Notes: generated by a model from the letters alone, not told the origin. 64,000 bases of DNA from Gemmatimonadaceae bacterium (GCA_019637355.1 JAHBVT010000001.1:1333192-1397191), one strand, 5' to 3'. Counted from the stretch's first letter, positions 37,476 to 46,056 are shown. Numbers and translations are program-made.

Positions 37476-39140
37476 ATGAAGCGCGAGATCCTGATCAGCG
37501 CGACCCAGCGGGAAATCCGGGTTGCGATCCTCGAGGACGAACAGCTCGTTGAGTTGCAGGTCGACCGTCCCGAGAACAAGCGGATGGTCGGAGACATCTA
37601 TCTCGGCAAGGTGGAGGCGGTGCAGCCCGGGCTGCAGGCGGCCTTCGTCGGTATTGGCACCGAGAAGAGCGCCTTCCTCCATAACTCCGACCTCGCGTAC
37701 GACGAGGACGGGGACGAGGATGACGACGAGGATGAAGACGAGGACGACGCCCCCGGCGCGGATGGCGCGGAGCCGGACGCTGGCGCGGACGCCGACTCCT
37801 CACCCGCGGAAAGCGAATCCGGCAACGGCAAGGACGGCGGCAAGGGCCGGGGTGGCCGTCGCGGTCGTGGTCGCCGGCGTCGCAAGGAGCCGCCGCAGAT
37901 CCAGGACGTCCTGAAGCGCGGCCAGTCGCTCATCGTCCAGGTCAGCAAGGAACCGATCTCCACCAAGGGCCCCCGCGTCACCGCTCAGGTGTCGTTGGCC
38001 GGGCGCTTCCTGGTGTATATGCCGTTCGCGCCCCGCCGCGTGGGCGTCAGCCGCAAGATCGGCGAGCGCGCCCAGCGCCAGAAGCTCCGCGAGCTGGTGG
38101 AGGCCGTGCTGCCGAAGGACGCCGGCGGCGTCATCGTGCGCACCGTGTCCGAGGGCGTCACGCAGGAGACGTTCAAGCGCGAGCTGGACACGCTCATCGG
38201 GCAGTGGACCCGCATCAACAAGAAGCAGAAGTTCGTCGGGAACCCGCCCAAGCTGCTGCACCGCGAGACGTCGCTGACGCGCGGCATCATCCGCGACCTC
38301 TTCTCGGCCAAGGTCGATCGCCTGACCGTGGACTCGAAGCAGGTCTACAACGAGATCATCGAGTACCTGACGGGGATCGCGCCGGAGCTCGTGGAGCGCG
38401 TGCAGCTCTACGAAGACAAGATCCCGCTCTTCGACAAGGAAGAGATCGAGCCGGAGATCCGCGACCTCTTCAAGCGCCGCTGCGACCTGCCGAGCGGCGG
38501 GTACCTCATCATCGAGCCCACCGAGGCGTTGGTCTCGATCGACGTGAACTCCGGCCGCTTCACCGGCAAGAAGGATCCGGAGAAGACGGTCACGCGCACC
38601 AACATCGAGGCGGCGCGCGAGATCGCGCGGCAACTGCGGCTGCGCGACGTAGGCGGCATCATCGTCTGCGACTTCATCGATATGGAGACCAAGGCCAACC
38701 GCGACCGGGTGCTGCAGGAGCTGCGTACGCACCTTGGGCGGGACCGCGCCCGGACGAAGGCCTACGCCGTCAGCGACCTCGGGCTCATCGAGATGACCCG
38801 GCAGCGGGTGCGGCAGAGCCACTTCCACGCGATGACCGAGACCTGCCCGATCTGTAACGGGTCAGGCCGCGTGTTCACGGCCGAGACCATCGTGCGGCGG
38901 ATGGAGCGGGCTGTGCGCCGCCTGGCCAGCGAGGGCCGGCGCGAGAGCATCATCGTCAAGCTGTATCCGGAGACCGCGATCTACCTGCTCGAGGAGGAGA
39001 AGGATCTCATCAAGCGGCTGGAGAAGCAGGTGGGGTTCGGCGTGGAGATGCGGGATGATCCGTTGCTGAAGCCGGATGAGTTCAAGCTGCTGGTGAAGGG
39101 GGCGGGGCGGGACATTACTTCCCAGTACGCGGTTGCTTGA
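37476..39140 (+). CDS. rng: Ribonuclease E/G family endoribonuclease
   Basis: A 554-residue RNase. The S1 RNA-binding domain (residues about 36-180) is interrupted at residues 76-137 by an insertion that is first almost purely Asp/Glu and then Lys/Arg/Gly-rich. The catalytic metal residues are Asp356 (SIDVNSGRF) and Asp399 (VCDFIDM), 43 apart as in E. coli RNase E (303, 346), and the zinc-link Cys457/Cys460 (TCPICNGSG) are 58 further on, again identical spacing. It lacks the long degradosome scaffold of RNase E, so it is closest to RNase G, but which of the two roles it fills is unknown. It precedes rplU and rpmA, a frequent arrangement. Confidence 0.93.
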   Translation: MKREILISATQREIRVAILEDEQLVELQVDRPENKRMVGDIYLGKVEAVQPGLQAAFVGIGTEKSAFLHNSDLAYDEDGDEDDDEDEDEDDAPGADGAEPDAGADADSSPAESESGNGKDGGKGRGGRRGRGRRRRKEPPQIQDVLKRGQSLIVQVSKEPISTKGPRVTAQVSLAGRFLVYMPFAPRRVGVSRKIGERAQRQKLRELVEAVLPKDAGGVIVRTVSEGVTQETFKRELDTLIGQWTRINKKQKFVGNPPKLLHRETSLTRGIIRDLFSAKVDRLTVDSKQVYNEIIEYLTGIAPELVERVQLYEDKIPLFDKEEIEPEIRDLFKRRCDLPSGGYLIIEPTEALVSIDVNSGRFTGKKDPEKTVTRTNIEAAREIARQLRLRDVGGIIVCDFIDMETKANRDRVLQELRTHLGRDRARTKAYAVSDLGLIEMTRQRVRQSHFHAMTETCPICNGSGRVFTAETIVRRMERAVRRLASEGRRESIIVKLYPETAIYLLEEEKDLIKRLEKQVGFGVEMRDDPLLKPDEFKLLVKGAGRDITSQYAVA

Positions 39141-39192
39141 TTGCGCGGCAGGTTGAGAGACGGGAGAGGGGGAGGAGGGTGACGGTAGGGAG

Positions 39193-39282
39193 ATGGGAGA
39201 GGGGAGACGGTTGGGAGAGGGGAGACGGTTGGGAGAGGGGAGACGGCTGGGAGAGGGGAGACGGCTGGGAGAGGGGAGATGG
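39193..39282 (+). repeat. Five tandem copies of an 18-bp purine-rich repeat
   Basis: Units at 39193, 39211, 39229, 39247 and 39265, consensus YTGGGAGAGGGGAGACGG, with only first-base and one internal change. Degenerate purine sequence precedes them from about 39151. The array lies between the RNase gene and the rplU promoter. Because the unit is a multiple of three, both strands show spurious repetitive reading frames (WERGDG; VSPLPT). The run of GGG/GGGG blocks on the plus strand could form G-quadruplex or triplex structures. Confidence 0.95.
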
Positions 39283-39310
39283 CACTCCTAAACGCCCTTA
39301 CCGCAAGCAC

Positions 39311-39339
39311 TTGACCCAAGCCTTTCGCTCTACTATTCT
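39311..39339 (+). promoter_or_regulatory. rplU-rpmA promoter
   Basis: TTGACC (39311-39316) and TATTCT (39334-39339) are separated by exactly 17 bases. Transcription would start near 39346, giving a leader of about 33 bases before ATG 39379. Confidence 0.6.
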
Positions 39340-39378
39340 TCGAGGCTCGCTCCAATCCTTACCAGCAGAGTCTCCTCT

Positions 39379-39696
39379 ATGTCGTACGCCATCTTCCGCT
39401 CCGGCGGTAAGCAGTTCCGTGCCGAGAAGGGCACCACCTTGCGTCTGCCGACCCTGCCGGGTGAGGCGGGAGCGACGGTCGAGTTCAACGACGTGCTGCT
39501 CGGCTCCGACGGCAACAACGTCAAGGTCGGCGTGCCGACGCTGAAGGGCGCGACGGTCACGGCCGAAATCGTCAAGCACGGTCTCGGCGAGAAGATCGTC
39601 GTCTTCAAGTTCAAGCGCCGCAAGAACTACTCCAAGAAGCAGGGCCATCGGCAGGGCTTCACCGAAGTTCGCATCCGCGACATCACCCTCGGCTGA
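39379..39696 (+). CDS. rplU: 50S ribosomal protein L21
   Basis: A 105-residue protein of standard length. [18 protein letters not shown] at the N-terminus, [18 protein letters not shown] in the middle and [23 protein letters not shown] at the C-terminus are the L21 signature. It binds 23S rRNA in the large subunit. rpmA follows after 18 bases. Confidence 0.98.
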   Translation: MSYAIFRSGGKQFRAEKGTTLRLPTLPGEAGATVEFNDVLLGSDGNNVKVGVPTLKGATVTAEIVKHGLGEKIVVFKFKRRKNYSKKQGHRQGFTEVRIRDITLG

Positions 39697-39714
39697 CCGG
39701 GGAGAGAGGATACA

Positions 39715-39972
39715 ATGGCACATAAGAAGGGCGTCGGCTCCTCCCGTAACGGGCGCGACTCCAACCCGCAGTACCGCGGCGTGAAGAAGTTCGGGGGTGA
39801 GAAGGTGATTCCCGGCAACATCATCATCCGCCAGTGCGGGACGAAGTACCACCCGGGCAACAACGTCGGGCTGGGCACGGACTACACGATCTACTCCCTC
39901 ATCGAGGGCGTGGTGAAGTTCGAGCACAAGTCCAAGGACCGCTTCAAGGTCTCGGTTTACCCGGCCGCGTAG
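39715..39972 (+). CDS. rpmA: 50S ribosomal protein L27
   Basis: An 85-residue protein. [19 protein letters not shown] is the conserved N-terminal arm that reaches the peptidyl-transferase centre; no removable N-terminal extension of the Firmicute type is present. [20 protein letters not shown] (with R.RG replaced by R.CG, a common variant) is the core motif. A purine-rich ribosome-binding site (GGGGAGAGAGG) lies upstream. A strong hairpin follows the gene. Confidence 0.98.
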   Translation: MAHKKGVGSSRNGRDSNPQYRGVKKFGGEKVIPGNIIIRQCGTKYHPGNNVGLGTDYTIYSLIEGVVKFEHKSKDRFKVSVYPAA

Positions 39973-39995
39973 ATTCGGTCGCAGGGTTCGCGGGT

Positions 39996-40033
39996 ACGAG
40001 GGGGCCGCTCAATCGAGCGGCCCTCTCGTCTTG
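39996..40033 (+). terminator. Terminator of the rplU-rpmA operon
   Basis: A 15-bp stem (39996-40010 with 40015-40029, one G-U pair) closes an AATC loop and is followed by CTTGT. It starts 24 bases after the rpmA stop. The U-tract is short, but stem length and position make termination likely. Confidence 0.75.
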
Positions 40034-40115
40034 TGGAGATGCGATTCCAACCTGCGGATGCGTGCGGGTGATGATCGGTGTGCCGCGAGGGTATGGTCAC
40101 TCGGGAGGAAGGACT

Positions 40116-40682
40116 ATGTCGTGGACACGCCTAGGGTTCGTATTCAGCATCTGCGCATTGTTGATGTCGCTGGTACGCAGCGCGGGTGCTCAGGTGCGGG
40201 AGCCGCGGTGGCAAGTCGGCGTGTCGCTGGGTGCGGAGGTGCCGCATCGCGGGCAAGAAACCGTGTGGACAGGGGAAGGCGCCGCGTTCGACGGCATTCT
40301 CGGGTATCGGTACGCTCGGGAGGCGGACCGCTGGATTTCGGCGTCGATTTCGCGAGGCGAGAAGTATTGCCCGGATTCTGGGGTTTGCGTCGTCTCGAGC
40401 CTGGTCGGTGTCGGTGTGTTGCACGGCTGGCGGCGTCAGCTGTCCTCCCGGTTGGATGCCGTGCTGGCCGTTGGCCCATCCTACGTGCTCCAAGGCGATC
40501 AGGAGGTCGGCCCCTCATCTGCTCCGCTGACCCGCTGGGCCCTGACGGCGCGCGGCGAACTTGGGGTGCGGGTGGTCGGCCCACTGCACGTGAGTCTCGT
40601 GCCGCGCGCCTCCGTGCACTTTCCGGAAGGGAGCACGGTGCGCCGTGCCTTCTCGATGGGGGTTGGTCTCCGCTACCAATGA
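40116..40682 (+). CDS. Exported beta-rich protein, unknown
   Basis: A 188-residue protein with a signal peptide ending at about residue 26 (MSWTRLGFVFSICALLMSLV then RSAGAQ). A strong ribosome-binding site (GGGAGGAAGG) seven bases before ATG 40116 fixes the start. The mature part alternates polar and hydrophobic residues (WQVGVSLGAEVPHRG; ALTARGELGVRVVG; SMGVGLRYQ) and ends with an aromatic-x motif, suggesting a small outer-membrane barrel. A Cys pair (KYCPDSGVCVV) may form a disulfide. Codon use looks slightly less GC-biased than its neighbours. No family recognised. Confidence 0.7.
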   Translation: MSWTRLGFVFSICALLMSLVRSAGAQVREPRWQVGVSLGAEVPHRGQETVWTGEGAAFDGILGYRYAREADRWISASISRGEKYCPDSGVCVVSSLVGVGVLHGWRRQLSSRLDAVLAVGPSYVLQGDQEVGPSSAPLTRWALTARGELGVRVVGPLHVSLVPRASVHFPEGSTVRRAFSMGVGLRYQ

Positions 40683-40726
40683 CGCTGCGGTAGCTGAGTG
40701 CCGGCGCCTGGTGTTCTCCGCGCCAG

Positions 40727-41038
40727 TCAGCCGTCAGTCGGCGGCGCGGGGTCCTGTGGGACGTCGCGGTGCAGGGCCTTGGCCAACTGCTCCTCGAGCG
40801 CCTTCGCCTCAGCTTCGTGCTTCGCGAGGCCGCCGTGCAGGTGCTCCAAGGTCTCTGCGGCGAGCTCGGATCCGTCACGCTTTGCCCGATGCACTGCGTA
40901 GCCTAGGGCTTGGGCGGCCTTGTCGGCCTGCTGCCGCACGCGGAAGAGCTCGATCCGCAGCTTGCCCTCGTCAAGCGCGCCCTTGGCGGCGGCGCCGGCC
41001 TTGTCCACCTCGGCCTGAATCTTGTCCCAGAGTCCCAT
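40727..41038 (-). CDS. Small coiled-coil protein, unknown
   Basis: A 103-residue, highly charged, helical protein (MGLWDKIQAEVDKAGAAAKG; RVRQQADKAAQALGYAVHRAKRDG; EAEAKALEEQLAKAL) ending in a proline-rich tail. It is probably cytoplasmic. No named family recognised. Upstream ribosome-binding signal is weak. It precedes nothing on its strand that suggests an operon except the GDPD gene 42 bases upstream. Confidence 0.6.
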   Translation of the reverse strand: MGLWDKIQAEVDKAGAAAKGALDEGKLRIELFRVRQQADKAAQALGYAVHRAKRDGSELAAETLEHLHGGLAKHEAEAKALEEQLAKALHRDVPQDPAPPTDG

Positions 41039-41080
41039 AGCCAGTGGTACGCGCGGGGACGGGGCCGGGTTTCCGCGGCG

Positions 41081-41716
41081 CTAGGCCCCGAGGACCCGGC
41101 GGGACAGCGCCACGTCGTCGGTGCAGATGGCATCCACGCCGATCCGGCCGAGGCGCTCCATCACCTCGGGGTCATTCACGGTCCACGCCACGATCCGGCA
41201 GCCGGCTGCGTGGGCGACGTCGACGAGTGCCTCGTCCACAAAGGGCCACTGCCGCCAGAGATCCCTTCCGCCGACCGCCTTCAGGGCGTGCAGCGCATCC
41301 ACCGGATACGAGACCTCCAGCACGCCGCGTGGGATATCAGGGGCCAGACGCCGCGCCTCGGCCACCTGGCGGTGGTCGAAGGCGTGGACGGCGGCGCGGA
41401 CGCCGCTGGCCGTGATGGCAGCGAGAGTGCCTGGGGCGCACCCGGGGCCCTTCAGCTCGGCGTAGGCCGTGAGGCCACGGTCCCGGTGCAGCGCGAGCAC
41501 TTCGTCCAGGGTCGGCGGAGCGGCCGGGCCGGTCGGGAGGGCGGCACCCGACGGCAGCGGGTCGTGGTGGATTCGCAAGACGCCATCCCCGTGCAGGTGG
41601 ACGTCGAACTCGCAGCCGTCGGCACCGAGCTCGGCGGCGCGCTCGAATGCGGCGAGAGTGTTCTCGGGGCGCTCGCGGGAGGCCCCTCGGTGGGCGATGA
41701 TTTCCGGTGTCGGCAC
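41081..41716 (-). CDS. Glycerophosphodiester phosphodiesterase
   Basis: A 211-residue enzyme that cleaves glycerophosphodiesters to glycerol 3-phosphate and an alcohol. AHRGASRERPENTLAAF contains the catalytic first His; CEFDVHLHGDGVLRIHHD carries the metal-binding Glu/Asp and second His; AELKGPG and AWTVND complete the TIM-barrel set. No signal peptide, so it is cytoplasmic (UgpQ-like). GTG 41716 is preceded by TAAACT ending six bases before it. It is short for the family (about 240), lacking part of the usual insertion. Confidence 0.92.
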   Translation of the reverse strand: MPTPEIIAHRGASRERPENTLAAFERAAELGADGCEFDVHLHGDGVLRIHHDPLPSGAALPTGPAAPPTLDEVLALHRDRGLTAYAELKGPGCAPGTLAAITASGVRAAVHAFDHRQVAEARRLAPDIPRGVLEVSYPVDALHALKAVGGRDLWRQWPFVDEALVDVAHAAGCRIVAWTVNDPEVMERLGRIGVDAICTDDVALSRRVLGA

Positions 41717-41722
41717 GCGACT

Positions 41723-41728
41723 AGTTTA
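41723..41728 (-). promoter_or_regulatory. Candidate -10 element of the GDPD gene
   Basis: TAAACT (41728-41723, minus strand) ends six bases before GTG 41716. No clear -35 was found. Confidence 0.4.
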
Positions 41729-41763
41729 ACGCAGGCGCCGCGCCGGCGTCCGACCTAGCGAGG

Positions 41764-42318
41764 ATGACATTGCCCGTCCCCAGCCACCCAGCGACCGACG
41801 CGGAGTTGATCGCCCGATGGCAATCGGGGGACCAGCGGGCCGCGGCATCCTTGGTGGAGCGGCACAGCCAGCCGCTGGCGCGCTTCGCGGCCAGTCTGGG
41901 CGTGCGGGACGAAGTGGACGAGTTGGTGCAGGACACGTTCGTGCGGGCCTTCCAGGCATTGGAGAGCTTCCGGGCGGACAGCCAGTTCCGGACGTGGCTG
42001 TTCACGATCTGCAAGCGCCTGTTGTTGGATCGCCGGCGGGCGGAGCGGCGACGACGGGACGTGGCGGAGGTGGACGAGCGCGACGCCGCGACCGAGTACG
42101 ACGCGCTCGATGCGCTGGTGGGAGATGAGCTGGCGGAGCGAGTGCGGGATGCCGTGAATGGATTGACAGCGCTGCAGCGCGAGGTGTTCACGCTGCGGGT
42201 GAACGAAGGGATGGCCTACGCCGAGATTGCGGCGGCGGTAGGGAGTACGGAAGGCGCGTGCCGAGTGCATTACCACAACGCCCTGCGGGCGATCAAGGAG
42301 CAACTGCGTGACGACTGA
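41764..42318 (+). CDS. ECF-type RNA polymerase sigma factor
   Basis: A 184-residue sigma-70 family member with regions 2 and 4 only. Region 2 is seen in EVDELVQDTFVRAFQALESF and SQFRTWLFTICKRLLLDRRR; region 4 in LQREVFTLRVNEGMAYAEIAAAVGSTEGACRVHYHNAL, a helix-turn-helix for the -35. It is followed with an 11-base overlap by a zinc-binding anti-sigma gene and then a Spy-like periplasmic protein, an arrangement typical for envelope-stress control. Autoregulation is likely but no promoter repeat was identified. Confidence 0.95.
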   Translation: MTLPVPSHPATDAELIARWQSGDQRAAASLVERHSQPLARFAASLGVRDEVDELVQDTFVRAFQALESFRADSQFRTWLFTICKRLLLDRRRAERRRRDVAEVDERDAATEYDALDALVGDELAERVRDAVNGLTALQREVFTLRVNEGMAYAEIAAAVGSTEGACRVHYHNALRAIKEQLRDD

Positions 42319-42865
42319 CTGCACGAACGAGACGATGCGAGACCTGCTGCCGATGCTGGCGGCCGGGACGCTCGGCGCGTCCGAGGCCGCGGCGCTGCGG
42401 GCGCATCTTGCCGCCTGCGCCGCTTGCCGTGAGGAACTCGCGATCGTCGAGACGGCCGGGCGGCTCTTTGACGCGGCGACGCCGGTGATCGACACGGCGG
42501 CCGTGCTGGCGAAGTTGCCTGCGGCTCCCGGGACCCGGCCAGCCCTGCGGGTGCTGCCGTCGACGCGTCGGGTGTTCGGCCTGCCGCGCTACGTCCTCGC
42601 AGCCGCGGCGTCGCTGACACTCGTGGTGACGCTGTCGTTCGCCGCGTTGCAGCATCGCAGCAGCATCGGTGTTGACGGCGACGTGGTGTCAGATAGCGGC
42701 GTGCCCGCGGTGCCGGTGGCAATGCTGGGGGGCGGTGACCTTGGTGACCTGAGCGCCGCCGAACTGCGTGCGCTGCTGGCAGAGCTCGACGTCATCGAGG
42801 CGACGGTGTCGGCCGAGCCGTCGCGTGTGCAGGTGCCGCTGGTCGCGGCGCCGGAGGAACTGTGA
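42308..42865 (+). CDS. Membrane anti-sigma factor with zinc-finger domain
   Basis: A 185-residue protein from GTG 42308. The zinc-binding anti-sigma (ZAS) motif is H-x3-C-x2-C in AHLAACAACREEL near residue 37; an N-terminal MRDLLPMLAAGTLGASEAAAL helix precedes it. One transmembrane helix lies around residues 95-115 (YVLAAAASLTLVVTLSFAAL), and the remainder is periplasmic. It should bind and inhibit the overlapping ECF sigma factor. ATG/GTG overlap with the next gene suggests coupled expression. Confidence 0.9.
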   Translation: MTTDCTNETMRDLLPMLAAGTLGASEAAALRAHLAACAACREELAIVETAGRLFDAATPVIDTAAVLAKLPAAPGTRPALRVLPSTRRVFGLPRYVLAAAASLTLVVTLSFAALQHRSSIGVDGDVVSDSGVPAVPVAMLGGGDLGDLSAAELRALLAELDVIEATVSAEPSRVQVPLVAAPEEL

Positions 42866-43407
42866 TGCGCTGGATGCGGAGTGTTGGGGTCCTCGTGCTG
42901 TTGCTCCTGTCGACGGCGTCGGCCGGGGCACAGCGTGCGACGGACGCCGAGCGGGATTCGCTGGAGTCGCGGGTGCGCGCACGGATGGCGCAGATGATGC
43001 GGACCCAGCTCGGCCTCAACGACGACCAAGTACGCCAGTTGCAGGCGACCAACCGGCGCTTTGAAGGGCAGCGGCGGGCGCTCTTCGAACAGGAGCGCCG
43101 CGTTCGAGCGGAACTGCGCACGGCGCTGGACGCCGCCACGCCGGACCAGGAAGCACGCGTGGGGACCTTGCTCGACCGTACGCTCGCGCTGCAGCGGCAG
43201 CGGCTGGAACTGACGGAGGCGGAGCAAAAGGAGCTCGCCACGTTCCTGACGCCGACGCAGCGAGCTCGACTCTACGGGATCGAGGAGCAGATGCGCCGCC
43301 GAATGGACGAGATGCGTGACAACCGTCCCCGTCCGGGTCAGCCCCCGGGCGGGCGGCGACCGTTTGCAGACGGGCCGCCGGCGACGCGGCGTCCCCCGCA
43401 ACTGTAA
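42865..43407 (+). CDS. Periplasmic Spy/CpxP-like protein
   Basis: About 180 residues with a signal peptide (MRWMRSVGVLVLLLLSTASAGAQ). The mature part is helical and charged with an LTPTQRARL motif, the LTxxQ element typical of Spy/CpxP-type and periplasmic heavy-metal sensor proteins, and ends in a proline/arginine-rich tail. The GTG at 42862 is an alternative start. Its place behind a sigma/anti-sigma pair suggests it senses or buffers envelope stress; a chaperone or metal-related role is inferred, not shown. Confidence 0.78.
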   Translation: MRWMRSVGVLVLLLLSTASAGAQRATDAERDSLESRVRARMAQMMRTQLGLNDDQVRQLQATNRRFEGQRRALFEQERRVRAELRTALDAATPDQEARVGTLLDRTLALQRQRLELTEAEQKELATFLTPTQRARLYGIEEQMRRRMDEMRDNRPRPGQPPGGRRPFADGPPATRRPPQL

Positions 43408-43410
43408 GGC

Positions 43411-46056
43411 CTAGCGCGCGCGCTTCACGAGACTGGCGACGGCCTCACGCAGCGCCGTGAGTTCGTAGGGCTTCTGGAGGAAACGCGTGCGGCTGTCGGG
43501 TTGGGCGGAGCCGAGTTCGTCGGGTCGGTCGTAGCCGCTGGCGATGATCGCCGGCATCTCCGGATGCGTCCGGCGGATCTCGTGCAGCAATTCGATGCCG
43601 TTCAGGCCGGGCATCGTGATGTCGAGCATCACGAGGCTGAGCATCGACTGGTATTGTCGGAAGCGCGCGAGCCCGTCCGGACCATCGACGGCCTCGACGA
43701 CCTTGAGACCTTGGCGCTCCAGCGCACGGCGGGCGACTGACCGCAGCGCCTCCTCGTCATCGACGACCAGCACCACGCCGCTGCGGCTGCCGGTGGGCGT
43801 CGTGGACGGCACTTCTTCGTGGGTCTCGGTATGCTCGGCGGCGGGGAGGTACACATCGAAGCGCGTGCCGGCCTCGGGGGCCGATGTCACCCGCAGGATG
43901 CCACCGAACGACTGCACGATGCCGCGGACGGCACTGAGTCCGAGCCCGCGTCCATCACGCTTGGTGGTGAAGAAGGGATCGAAGATCCTCGCTTGGACAT
44001 CTGGATCCATCCCTTGGCCGGAGTCGCGCACCGAGAGATGGATCCAGCCCGCAACCGGAGGCGGTCCCTCCCACGATTCCTCGGGCGGCAGTGTGCTGAG
44101 GCGTTCCGCGAACAGAATCACGTGGCCGGGGAGGTCGCCGATGGCCTCGGCCGCATTCGTGAGGAGGTTGAGCGCGACCTGTGAGAGCTGCGACGGATCG
44201 GCTTCGATCCACAGCGGCTCCGCGAAGCCCTCGATGTCGAACTCGATCTTCTTGCTTTGGGCGGCGCGCACCAGCGGCACGATCTCGGTCAGCACCTTGC
44301 GCGCGTCGAGGGCTTCCCGGCGCAGGCTGGCGCGGCCGGCGTAGGCGAGCATTTGCCGCGTGAGGTCGGCGGCGCGGCGGGCGGCGGTCGCGACCTGTTC
44401 GAGCGCCTCGCGCGTCTCGTCCTCGTTCGCGGCCCCGGCGCGCAGCAATTCCACGTTGCCGAGGATGGCGCCGAGGAGGTTGTTGAAATCGTGCGCGATG
44501 CCGCCGGCCATAATGCCGAGACTCTCGAGGCGCTGTTGCTGCTGGACGCCGGCGTCGCGCTCGCGGCGCTCGACCTCGAGGCGCGTACGCTCCGTGAGGT
44601 CGGTGGCGACGGCGCCGGTGGCGTAGTGCAGGCCCTCGCCGTCGCGCAGCGAGAAGGCGACCACCTGCCAGGTGTGCATTTCGCCGTCCAGGTCGAGTGC
44701 GACTTCCTGCGTGACCGGAATGCGGGCATCGCGCGCGGCGTCGAGCAGCGGGAGGATCGCATCGCAGAAGACACCGCCGACGTCGGCGAGCGGCCGGCCG
44801 ATCAGCGCCCCAGCCGTCGTGCGTGCCAAGGCGGCGAGGCGCGCATTCGCGAGGCGCAGGCGTCCGTCCAATCCGACGACGAGCACGACGGTGGTGCTGT
44901 TGTCGACGACATCCTGGAGCAAGGCGCGGCTCTCGTCCGCGTCAGCGAGGGCACGGCGTGTCACGGCGACTTGCTCCTCGATCTCGCCATAGAGGCCACG
45001 TAGCCGCGCGGTCATCCCATTGAATGCGGCTGCGAGGCGGCCGATCTCGTCTTCGCTCGTGACGCGGGCGACGGCGTTGAAGTCGCCGGCCGCCACGCGG
45101 TCGGCGGCGTCGGCCAGTTCCAAGACGGGCTCGGTGAGCCGCCGGGCAATGGCCACGACGCCGAACGTGAGCAGTGCCGCCACGAGCAGGCCCACGAAGA
45201 GTGACCGCGCGAGCAGGGCCCGCGCTGGCGCGAAGGCACGATCCTGCGGCGACTCGAGGATCAGCGCGAGCCGATGTTCCGGTAGGTAGCGCCACGCCCC
45301 GATGACGGGGCGGCCGGCGTGGTCGAGATAGAGCCCTGAGCCAGTGCCGCCGATGCGGCCGCTGTCGATGGCGATGCTGTGCGCCCCCCGCCGGGCCTCT
45401 GGCCGCCCGAAGCGGTCTGCCGAGACGAAGTCGGCCAACGGGCTCACGAGATAGGCGTCGATAGGAACCCCATCCTGCGGCTTGGCGATGACGCGCTCCA
45501 TCTCATCCAGCGACAGGTGGGCGGCAAGCACCGCGCGCGCGATCCCGTCGGCGCCGCGTATGGGAGTGGAGACCGTAAGCGTCGGCCGGCCGTCGCGCGG
45601 GCTCGGGTAGATGGGCTGCGTGAACGGGCGGTTGCGGCCCTCGAGATAGAACTGCTGGTTGACGGCGTAGCTCCCGATGCGCGCCGGATCGCTCGAGTAG
45701 GCGACGCGTCCGCCGGGCACGCTGAGGATCATCAACTCGTCCACGGCAAACGCGCTCCGGCTGATGCGCCGGGTGAACGGTGCGAAGTTTACCGTGTCGC
45801 CGGCCGCGGCCCGCTGTGTGCCTGGGAGCGACGCCAGGAGGGCGAGCGTCTCGCGATGGCGGGTTAGCCACTCAGTGAGTTCAGCGGCGTCTTCGCGGGC
45901 AGACTCCTCGAGCTGGTCGAGCAGGCGGTCGCGTAGCGCCGATTCCGCCGACCGGTACGAAACCACCGACGCCAGCGACAGTGTGCCAAGGCTGAGCGCC
46001 AGGAAGGCGACGCTGAGCCGGACGCCGAGACGCCGCCGAAGCACCGACGCAATCAT
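43411..46056 (-). CDS. Hybrid histidine kinase with dCache-type sensor
   Basis: An 881-residue kinase. Residues 1-35 contain the first membrane helix, about 40-270 an extracytoplasmic dCache-like domain, about 275-295 the second helix, then HAMP (LTEPVLELADAADRVAAGDF), a PAS region, HisKA with the phospho-His in GIMAGGIAHDFNNLLGAI, HATPase (NLLTNAAEAI, DSGQGMDPDV, GRGLGLSAVRGI) and a C-terminal receiver (acceptor Asp in VMLDITMPGLNG). It overlaps the upstream substrate-binding-protein gene by four bases, so the pair probably works as one ligand-sensing unit. No output regulator is adjacent. Confidence 0.94.
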   Translation of the reverse strand: MIASVLRRRLGVRLSVAFLALSLGTLSLASVVSYRSAESALRDRLLDQLEESAREDAAELTEWLTRHRETLALLASLPGTQRAAAGDTVNFAPFTRRISRSAFAVDELMILSVPGGRVAYSSDPARIGSYAVNQQFYLEGRNRPFTQPIYPSPRDGRPTLTVSTPIRGADGIARAVLAAHLSLDEMERVIAKPQDGVPIDAYLVSPLADFVSADRFGRPEARRGAHSIAIDSGRIGGTGSGLYLDHAGRPVIGAWRYLPEHRLALILESPQDRAFAPARALLARSLFVGLLVAALLTFGVVAIARRLTEPVLELADAADRVAAGDFNAVARVTSEDEIGRLAAAFNGMTARLRGLYGEIEEQVAVTRRALADADESRALLQDVVDNSTTVVLVVGLDGRLRLANARLAALARTTAGALIGRPLADVGGVFCDAILPLLDAARDARIPVTQEVALDLDGEMHTWQVVAFSLRDGEGLHYATGAVATDLTERTRLEVERRERDAGVQQQQRLESLGIMAGGIAHDFNNLLGAILGNVELLRAGAANEDETREALEQVATAARRAADLTRQMLAYAGRASLRREALDARKVLTEIVPLVRAAQSKKIEFDIEGFAEPLWIEADPSQLSQVALNLLTNAAEAIGDLPGHVILFAERLSTLPPEESWEGPPPVAGWIHLSVRDSGQGMDPDVQARIFDPFFTTKRDGRGLGLSAVRGIVQSFGGILRVTSAPEAGTRFDVYLPAAEHTETHEEVPSTTPTGSRSGVVLVVDDEEALRSVARRALERQGLKVVEAVDGPDGLARFRQYQSMLSLVMLDITMPGLNGIELLHEIRRTHPEMPAIIASGYDRPDELGSAQPDSRTRFLQKPYELTALREAVASLVKRAR

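Noticed and set aside
39137-39544. An open frame with WERGDG hexapeptide repeats, and its antisense counterpart with VSPLPT repeats
   Set aside because: The repeats come from the 18-bp purine tandem array, and the rest of the frame overlaps the rplU promoter and gene out of frame.
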